Shown here one piece after another: positions 1 to 5,125 of a stretch of DNA of 10,995 bases. Within the stretch, counting starts at the first letter, position 1, and each line of letters starts with the position of its first letter. The position numbers and the translations under genes are program-made. Source of the stretch: Prevotellaceae bacterium UBA5903 (GTDB lineage: Bacteria > Bacteroidota > Bacteroidia > Bacteroidales > Bacteroidaceae); assembly GCA_002431845.1 (NCBI GenBank), contig DJEH01000128.1, forward strand, positions 1-10,995, read 5' to 3'. Under the pieces are notes generated by a model that searched no databases, was not told where the DNA came from, and saw only the letters and a program-made list of their open reading frames with translations.

Positions 1-1
1 A

Positions 2-199
2 TCGTTGGCAAAGAGCATACTGAAAGGCAATCTAACGTTTAAACTGAACGCTGTGGATATGCTTGCCCAAATTAGCAATGTGCAGCATACTATCAATGCA
101 CAGGGCCGTACCGAAACATGGGTCAATTCGCAGCCACGCTATGTAATGCTCCACGTTATTTACAGATTTAACGTAAAGCCAAGAAAAAAAGCAGCCTAA
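2..199 (+). CDS. Outer-membrane beta-barrel protein (TonB-receptor-like), 3' end only
   Basis: This is the last 65 codons of a larger gene. The frame is open to the left edge, so the TTG at position 5 is not a real start. The visible residues alternate polar and hydrophobic as in membrane beta-strands, and the final strand reads RYVMLHVIYRF before a short basic tail. That closing strand is typical of Bacteroidetes TonB-dependent receptors and of the related outer-membrane beta-barrel family (PF14905 type). Only the end is seen, so the plug domain and the substrate cannot be judged. The stop lies 3 nt before the ABC exporter start, so the two are almost certainly co-transcribed. The barrel may therefore be the outer-membrane part of the same transport pathway; that role is inference. 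It could also be an unrelated nutrient receptor. Confidence 0.75.
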   Translation, partial: SLAKSILKGNLTFKLNAVDMLAQISNVQHTINAQGRTETWVNSQPRYVMLHVIYRFNVKPRKKAA

Positions 200-202
200 C
201 GA

Positions 203-2380
203 ATGAAGTTTACCAAACAGTTTGACCAAATGGATTGTGGTCCTGCCTGTGTGCGCATGGTAGCATCGTATTATGGTAAGGACTATCCGCTATCATATTT
301 GCGTTCGCTTGCCCACCTCACCCGTGAAGGGGTGAGTGTGGCAGGCATACGTAGTTCGTTGTCGGAGATAGGGATGAATAGTGCAACATTCGAGATGTCG
401 TTATCACAACTTTTGAATGATTGCCCCACACCAGCCATACTGTATTGGGATCAAAATCATTTTATTGTTTTAGAAAAAACCAAGGGTAACACCCCTCGCA
501 AGGCAATGTTCAAAATTGCTAATCCTGCTTTTGGCAAGCAGTGGATGAATGCCTTTGAAATGGAAAAACACTGGTTGAATGGAGATAAAGGAATAGCTAT
601 TGCAATTGAGCCAACACAGCGCTTTTATGAGGCAAAGGATATAACCGAAAAGCATAGTTTTTCCCTATTTGTTCGCAAATATGTGTTTCCTTATAAAATG
701 CAGTTGTTGCAGTCATTGCTTGCGCTGGTTGTATGTTCATTACTTGGCATAATTAGTCCGTTCTTAACGCAGAGTGTAGTAGATGATGGTATAGGGTCGC
801 ACAACATCTCTTTGATAACAACGATATTAGTTGCTCAGCTGTTTCTGTTCTTTGGCACTTTTTTAATGAATACAGTAGGTGCTTGGGTGGGATTGTATAT
901 GAGCACCCACATAAGCATAAGAGTTTTAGGAGACTATCTTCAAAAACTTCTTAAACTTCCTATGACGTTTTTCGATACCAAAAGTATAGGTGATTATCAG
1001 CAACGCATTGGCGATCATTCTCGCTTGCAATCTTTTCTTACTACGAGCTCTATACAAACGCTCTTTTCGCTCTTATCTGTGCCATTCTATATGGTGGTAG
1101 TAGCTTTTTATAGTCCCTTGATTTTGATTGTATTCCTTGCTTTTACTGCCATAAGTATGCTTTGGCTGTTCTATTTTTTTCAACGTCGGAAGGCATTAGA
1201 TTATGAAAACTTTCAAGTGAGTGTAGAAAACCAAAACAAATTGTACGAGATGGTTTCGGGCATAACAGATATCAAGGTAAATGCCTATGAAGACTACAAA
1301 CTTAAGGAGTGGAAGTCGTACCAAATGAAGCAATATGCCGTGAGCCAAAAGAGCCTAAAACTTGGGCAGATACAAAGCACAGGTTTTTTTGTTATTGGGC
1401 AGTTGCGCAATATTCTTATAACTTATTGGGTGGCTGTGTTAGTGGTTAATGGGTCGCTTACATTGGGCATGATGATGAGTATATCTACTATCATAGGCAT
1501 GATAGGTGGTCCGTTAGAGCAACTGATAAGTTTTGCACAACAGTATCAAGATGCTAAAATAAGCCTTGAACGTTCGCAAGAAGTTCACTTATGCAAAGAC
1601 GAAGACGAATGTAATAAAAAACTTGTACCTAATGATAAACCATTAGACATAAGTTTGCAACATGTAACTTTTAGCTATACAGGAATGGCAGAAAGTCCTG
1701 CAATAGCAGACGTATCATTTACTATTCCCGCAGGACAGATGACAGCAATTGTAGGTGAGAGCGGTAGCGGAAAAACCACACTCATGAAGTTGTTATTAAA
1801 ATTCTATGCCCCTACATCGGGTACAATATGGATGGGCAATAGCGATTTGCAAGCGTATACTGCAAAGTCTATACGCAAGGCTTCGGGGATTGTAATGCAA
1901 GACAACTACCTATTCTCCGATACGATACGTCAGAACATAATATTGGGTGAAGATGCAAACGAAACAAGGTTGCAAGAGGCTATTAATGTGGCTTGCCTAA
2001 AAGATGTGTTCAAGGGTCATCCGTTGGGCGTAGACACAAAAGTTGGAGCAGAAGGAATAGGCGTAAGTGGTGGCGAAAAACAGCGCATTATGATTGCGAG
2101 AGCGGTTTATAAACGCCCCATGTATTTAATGATGGATGAGGCAACATCGTCTTTAGATGCAGAGAACGAAGCAAACATAACAAAAAATATTGCGTCATGC
2201 TTTAAGGGACGCACCCGTGTAGTAATAGCACACCGGCTAAGCACAGTGAAGCATGCCGACAACATAGTGGTGCTCCGCCAAGGCAGAGTTGTGGAACAAG
2301 GAAAACACGATGATTTAATTAAGCAACATGGCTATTATTACGAACTCGTTCATAATCAATTGGAAATTCCTACTGCATGA
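203..2380 (+). CDS. C39-peptidase-containing ABC exporter (peptide/bacteriocin type)
   Basis: An inner-membrane exporter that should cleave double-glycine leader peptides and pump the released peptide out using ATP. Residues 1-140 are a C39 peptidase domain with Gln6, Cys12 in QMDCGPAC and His86 in QNHFIVL. The third catalytic position, normally Asp before Pro-Ala, is Asn107. Residues about 160-445 form the transmembrane region with hydrophobic segments near 165-185, 203-225, 285-325, 393-415 and 420-440. The ATPase domain follows: Walker A 518-526 (GESGSGKTT), Q-loop Gln566, signature VSGGE at 621-625, Walker B with Asp645-Glu646, and H-loop His677, all intact. At 725 residues it is the usual full length for the family. 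The start follows the upstream stop by 3 nt, and the end overlaps the next gene as ATGA. The peptide cargo is not in the window. Fold assignment is firm; the cargo class is inferred. Confidence 0.93.
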   Translation: MKFTKQFDQMDCGPACVRMVASYYGKDYPLSYLRSLAHLTREGVSVAGIRSSLSEIGMNSATFEMSLSQLLNDCPTPAILYWDQNHFIVLEKTKGNTPRKAMFKIANPAFGKQWMNAFEMEKHWLNGDKGIAIAIEPTQRFYEAKDITEKHSFSLFVRKYVFPYKMQLLQSLLALVVCSLLGIISPFLTQSVVDDGIGSHNISLITTILVAQLFLFFGTFLMNTVGAWVGLYMSTHISIRVLGDYLQKLLKLPMTFFDTKSIGDYQQRIGDHSRLQSFLTTSSIQTLFSLLSVPFYMVVVAFYSPLILIVFLAFTAISMLWLFYFFQRRKALDYENFQVSVENQNKLYEMVSGITDIKVNAYEDYKLKEWKSYQMKQYAVSQKSLKLGQIQSTGFFVIGQLRNILITYWVAVLVVNGSLTLGMMMSISTIIGMIGGPLEQLISFAQQYQDAKISLERSQEVHLCKDEDECNKKLVPNDKPLDISLQHVTFSYTGMAESPAIADVSFTIPAGQMTAIVGESGSGKTTLMKLLLKFYAPTSGTIWMGNSDLQAYTAKSIRKASGIVMQDNYLFSDTIRQNIILGEDANETRLQEAINVACLKDVFKGHPLGVDTKVGAEGIGVSGGEKQRIMIARAVYKRPMYLMMDEATSSLDAENEANITKNIASCFKGRTRVVIAHRLSTVKHADNIVVLRQGRVVEQGKHDDLIKQHGYYYELVHNQLEIPTA

Positions 2381-2766
2381 AAGATTATATAGTAAAGTAT
2401 GGCACATTCTTGATATTGCCTTTGGTCATTGCGCTAATCACCTTTATATTGTGCCATTTATCTGCCAATGTAAAAAGCCCTGTAACAATGTTTATTTGTG
2501 ATGAAAATCATGGTATTGTATATATGCAAAAAGCTATATATCGCGCTATCGTCCCAAATGACACAATTACATTGACTTGTACCAATGGGCAAATAAAATG
2601 TAAGATTACAAAGGTTGATGAAGAAACAGACAAACTGCGTTTGCGTGTGACGCTTGATGCAGATACGCTCTGTTTGAATGGAAACACCCTTTGTAATGCT
2701 TATATTGTAAGGGGTAAAATTCCCATGTATGAATTGCTCTTTCAAAAACTATCGATTGCAAAATAG
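2377..2766 (+). CDS. Small single-pass membrane protein, possible minimal HlyD-like adaptor
   Basis: A 129-residue protein with a short basic N-terminus, one membrane helix at about 8-30, and about 100 residues expected in the periplasm. From about residue 45 the pattern resembles the last domain of HlyD-type membrane fusion proteins: a Gly-Ile-Val-Tyr strand, an IVPND turn, short beta-strands, and an end motif RGKIPMYELLFQKL like the closing segment of those adaptors. The lipoyl and coiled-coil hairpin parts that make HlyD proteins 350-450 residues long are absent. Five cysteines (41, 68, 75, 99, 106) lie in the presumed periplasmic part, and four of them form two copies of CxNGxxxC (68-75 and 99-106). 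The ATGA overlap with the exporter gene implies translational coupling and a shared job. The HlyD relation is my reading of the pattern, not a search result; otherwise it is an exporter accessory protein of unknown function. Confidence 0.75.
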   Translation: MKDYIVKYGTFLILPLVIALITFILCHLSANVKSPVTMFICDENHGIVYMQKAIYRAIVPNDTITLTCTNGQIKCKITKVDEETDKLRLRVTLDADTLCLNGNTLCNAYIVRGKIPMYELLFQKLSIAK

Positions 2767-2795
2767 TGGACAACCTAATGCCAATAGAAATAACG

Positions 2796-2850
2796 CTAAA
2801 GTGCGAGGTTAAGAGTTGTATATTTAAATACTCTTAGCCTCGCACTTTAG
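2796..2850. terminator. Long bidirectional terminator between convergent genes
   Basis: Two 21-nt arms (2796-2816 and 2830-2850) are complementary except for one position, a G-U wobble in + strand RNA (A-C in - strand RNA), around a 13-nt AT-rich loop. TTTT follows on the + strand just past GG, inside the butyrate kinase stop region. The hairpin sits between the end of the exporter operon and the end of buk, so it can stop transcription from both sides. The stem is longer than most intrinsic terminators. Confidence 0.85.
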
Positions 2851-2854
2851 GGTT

Positions 2855-3928
2855 TTATACGTAATCTTTAGCTTGTCGTTCGCCTCTAAGCACAGCAAGG
2901 GCATTGAGTGCCAACGACTCTATTTCGTCCTCGCCAGGGAATATATGGATGGGGGCCAAGTAATTTACGCGCGAGGTAATTCCGCTCGTAATGTAGTCGG
3001 CATACGCCATGCCTCCTGTTAGCAATATGGCATCGATGTTGCCAGCAAACACTGCGCCTTCGGCTGCAATGGCTTTGGCTGTGTGGAATATCATGGCATC
3101 AATAAGTAAACGAGCTTTCTCGTCGCCTCGTTCAATGCGACTAAGGATGTCTACAAGGTCAGTAGTGCCAAGGTGAGCCATCAATCCGGCTTTGCCAGCA
3201 ATGCGTTTTTTGAGTTGTTCTTCGGTGTAACGGCCGCTATAACATAGGTGGATAAGGTCGGCAGCGGGCAATGTACCTGCACGTTCGGGCGACAAAGGTC
3301 CCTCGCCATCGAGCGCATTGTTGGCATCTACAGCACGCCCGTGCATATGTGCTGCTATTGAAATGCCGCCACCGAGGTGGCACACAATAAGGTTGAGGTC
3401 TTCGTAGCGTTTGCCTATCTCTTTGGCATATCGGCGTGCAATAGCGCGCTGGTTGAGTGCGTGCCAGATGGCATGGCGGGTCATTAGGGGCGATCCGCTT
3501 ATGCGTGCTTCGGGCAAGAGTTCGTCTACTGTCACGGGGTCGGCAATGTAGGCAGGGCAGGCGGATGAGCCTTGTTCGTGAGCCAACTCGTAGGCTATGA
3601 GGCAACCTAAATTGCATGCATGTTTGCGCACGGCATGAAGCATTTCCTCGCACATCTTTTGATTAACGCGGTAAACACCGCCCGAAATAGGTTTTAAGAG
3701 TCCTCCTCTCCCAATGATAGCATCGAAGTTGAGCTGTATATGATTGGTTTTGAGCCAATCTAACACCACTTTGCGGCGGAACACATGTTGGTCAGCAATC
3801 TGCTTGTATTGGCTGAGTTCGTCGGGGGTGTGCCGGATGGTGGTAACGCAAAAGGGCGTATCGTCTATGTAAACCCCTATTTTGGTTGAGGTAGAACCGG
3901 GGTTGATAACTAATATCTTGTAAGGCAT
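2855..3928 (-). CDS. buk: Butyrate (branched-chain fatty acid) kinase
   Basis: Catalyses butyryl-phosphate + ADP to butyrate + ATP (EC 2.7.2.7) in the cytoplasm, the ATP-yielding last step of acyl-CoA fermentation. At 357 residues it is the usual length. It shows the acetate/sugar kinase (ASKHA) fold motifs: phosphate-1 loop NPGSTSTK at 9-16, HLGGGIS at 184-190, DGEGPLSPERAG at 207-218, the adenosine-site LTGGMAY at 303-309, and PGEDEIESLA at 331-340. The pattern is that of butyrate kinase rather than acetate kinase. It is the second gene of a - strand pair, 29 nt after ptb. Its ATG is preceded only by a weak, A-rich leader. Isobutyrate or isovalerate from amino acid breakdown is an equally possible product, since the Ptb-Buk pair is known to accept branched acyl groups; the sequence cannot tell which is used here. 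Confidence 0.95.
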   Translation of the reverse strand: MPYKILVINPGSTSTKIGVYIDDTPFCVTTIRHTPDELSQYKQIADQHVFRRKVVLDWLKTNHIQLNFDAIIGRGGLLKPISGGVYRVNQKMCEEMLHAVRKHACNLGCLIAYELAHEQGSSACPAYIADPVTVDELLPEARISGSPLMTRHAIWHALNQRAIARRYAKEIGKRYEDLNLIVCHLGGGISIAAHMHGRAVDANNALDGEGPLSPERAGTLPAADLIHLCYSGRYTEEQLKKRIAGKAGLMAHLGTTDLVDILSRIERGDEKARLLIDAMIFHTAKAIAAEGAVFAGNIDAILLTGGMAYADYITSGITSRVNYLAPIHIFPGEDEIESLALNALAVLRGERQAKDYV

Positions 3929-3957
3929 TTAATTGCAGGTCTAATAAGTTCTTGTGT

Positions 3958-4869
3958 TTATTGGCATCCCATAATAGCAAGTGCAATACTATGGTATTTG
4001 GCATCGGCATCGTCGCCGCGTGAGGGCAGAACCACGGGTACAATGGTACCTTGCAGAGTGCCTGCCACGCGTGCTTGAGCAAAGAGTGGAAGTGCTTTGT
4101 AGAGAGCATTGGCCGACTCTATGTCGGGCAGTACAAGCGCATCAGCATCGCCCTGTAAACAAGAACTGATGCCCTTTATCTTGAGCGTTTGTGGGTCGCA
4201 AGCAGAGCGAAGATCAAGCGGTCCATCCACCAAGAGGCGTCCCCAAATGCCGCTCTTGGCTTTTTGGCAGATAGCAGCATAGCCCAATGTGTGTGGAAAC
4301 TTAGCGTTTATAGTTTCGGCGCAATGGATAAGTGCCACCTTAGGCTCGGCAAATCCAAATGCATGGAGCATTTTGGCAAGGTATGCCACTTGTTGCGTGC
4401 GTTGCTCATCGGTGGGGTAGGGAATAACCGCAGCATCGCTCATGAAGAGTAGCTTATGGTAGTTTGGCATCTCGCACATAGCGATGTGAGTAAGCACATT
4501 GCCTTTGGGCAGAATGCCCCACTCCTTGTTGAGTACGACATGTAGCAACGTGTCGGTGTGTATCAGTCCCTTAACTATCACGTCTGCTTGTCCGTCGTGT
4601 GCCATTTTAATGGCCTTTTGTGCAGCCTCTTCGGGTGTGAGGGCTTCAACATAGTGTACCAAATTGCCGTTGTATGCCTTTAGCAGTGGTTGCGACTGAA
4701 TGGCATGGCAATCGCCCACAAAAAAAGCCTCTGCATAACCTTGTGCAACGGCTCTCATCACTGCTTGTAGGGTGCTATTGTCACTTCCGCACACCACGGC
4801 AAGTTTAAACGTGTGGCCCGCTTGCTGCAAGTGGGTGGTAAGACTGTCGAACGTGATAATGGGGTACAT
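3958..4869 (-). CDS. ptb: Phosphate butyryltransferase
   Basis: Exchanges CoA for phosphate on butyryl-CoA (EC 2.3.1.19), giving the acyl phosphate used by the butyrate kinase encoded next. It is 303 residues, the normal family length. Conserved stretches of the PTA/PTB fold are visible: VKGLIHTDTLL at 99-109, LLFMSDAAVIPYP at 140-152, VDGPLDL at 214-220, ADALVLPDIESANALYKAL at 242-260, and the C-terminal LPSRGDDADAKYHSIALA at 281-298. Together these fit PTB better than phosphate acetyltransferase, and the adjacent butyrate kinase supports that choice. It is first in the - strand operon, with a probable promoter about 40 nt upstream of the start. No enzymes that make butyryl-CoA or branched acyl-CoA are in the window. 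Confidence 0.94.
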   Translation of the reverse strand: MYPIITFDSLTTHLQQAGHTFKLAVVCGSDNSTLQAVMRAVAQGYAEAFFVGDCHAIQSQPLLKAYNGNLVHYVEALTPEEAAQKAIKMAHDGQADVIVKGLIHTDTLLHVVLNKEWGILPKGNVLTHIAMCEMPNYHKLLFMSDAAVIPYPTDEQRTQQVAYLAKMLHAFGFAEPKVALIHCAETINAKFPHTLGYAAICQKAKSGIWGRLLVDGPLDLRSACDPQTLKIKGISSCLQGDADALVLPDIESANALYKALPLFAQARVAGTLQGTIVPVVLPSRGDDADAKYHSIALAIMGCQ

Positions 4870-4910
4870 TTTTTTGTTTATTTTCTTGGGGTGTTGTTAT
4901 TAATAGCATG

Positions 4911-4943
4911 CAAAACTACAAATAAACTGCCTATTATTGCACA
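4911..4943 (-). promoter_or_regulatory. Probable Bacteroidetes-type promoter for ptb-buk
   Basis: On the - strand a perfect -7 element TAGTTTTG (consensus TAnnTTTG) lies at 4911-4918. A TGTG that differs from the -33 consensus TTTG at one base lies at 4940-4943, with a 21-nt spacer. Transcription would start near 4904, giving a leader of roughly 35 nt before the ptb ATG at 4869. Location and spacing fit; activity is inferred. Confidence 0.5.
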
Positions 4944-4968
4944 TTTTTATCGTTTTTATGCAATAAGC

Positions 4969-4991
4969 CCGATAGTAGAGTCTTGTATCGG
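4969..4991. repeat. Inverted repeat CCGATA-N11-TATCGG in the divergent intergenic region
   Basis: Perfect 6-nt arms at 4969-4974 and 4986-4991 lie around an 11-nt spacer, and can be extended by AG/CT pairing if one C is bulged. It lies about 25 nt upstream of the predicted -33 element of ptb and about 100 nt before the -7 element of the + strand gene. That would suit an operator for a dimeric regulator, but a short repeat like this can also occur by chance. Confidence 0.3.
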
Positions 4992-5091
4992 CTGTTCATC
5001 TCAATTAAATTCAGAAAGAGTTAAGGCCATCTCTATGCGTATATTCACCCACTTTTCGTACTAAATGCTCCCCTTTCTTTCAACTTTTTGT

Positions 5092-5099
5092 TACATTTG
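5092..5099 (+). promoter_or_regulatory. -7 element for the MG2-domain gene
   Basis: TACATTTG is a perfect match to the Bacteroidetes -7 consensus TAnnTTTG. It lies 26 nt before the ATG, which would leave a short leader of about 20 nt. No convincing TTTG is found at the expected -33 distance (around 5068-5073), so the promoter is either weak at that box or relies on an activator. Confidence 0.45.
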
Positions 5100-5125
5100 C
5101 AATATACTAAAAAACGCCTCTTCTT

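Larger units (their letters stand above)
4870..5125. other. 256-bp divergent intergenic region, no gene seen
   Basis: AT-rich spacer between ptb (-) and the MG2-domain gene (+). It holds one promoter candidate for each direction and the short inverted repeat. The open frames crossing it start inside neighbouring genes or have no recognisable protein features, and I see no RNA gene. Confidence 0.6.

Noticed and set aside
542..544. Second transporter signature is SNS rather than SNT (residues 542-544 of the DASS protein, not base positions)
   Set aside because: The second motif varies in RCK_C-containing members of the superfamily, and Ser for Thr is conservative, so this is not a defect.
2767..2795. 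A precursor peptide gene with a double-glycine leader downstream of the exporter
   Set aside because: Only 29 nt separate the last gene from the hairpin, and no short frame with a GG leader was found on the + strand in the left block; it would have to lie left of the window.
3237..3653. 138-codon open frame opposite/within buk
   Set aside because: It lies wholly inside butyrate kinase, is rich in Arg/Cys/Pro as expected for a shifted frame, and has no recognisable domain.
4813..5064. 83-codon + strand frame reaching into the divergent intergenic region
   Set aside because: It begins antisense inside ptb, has no promoter or leader of its own, and shows no protein features.
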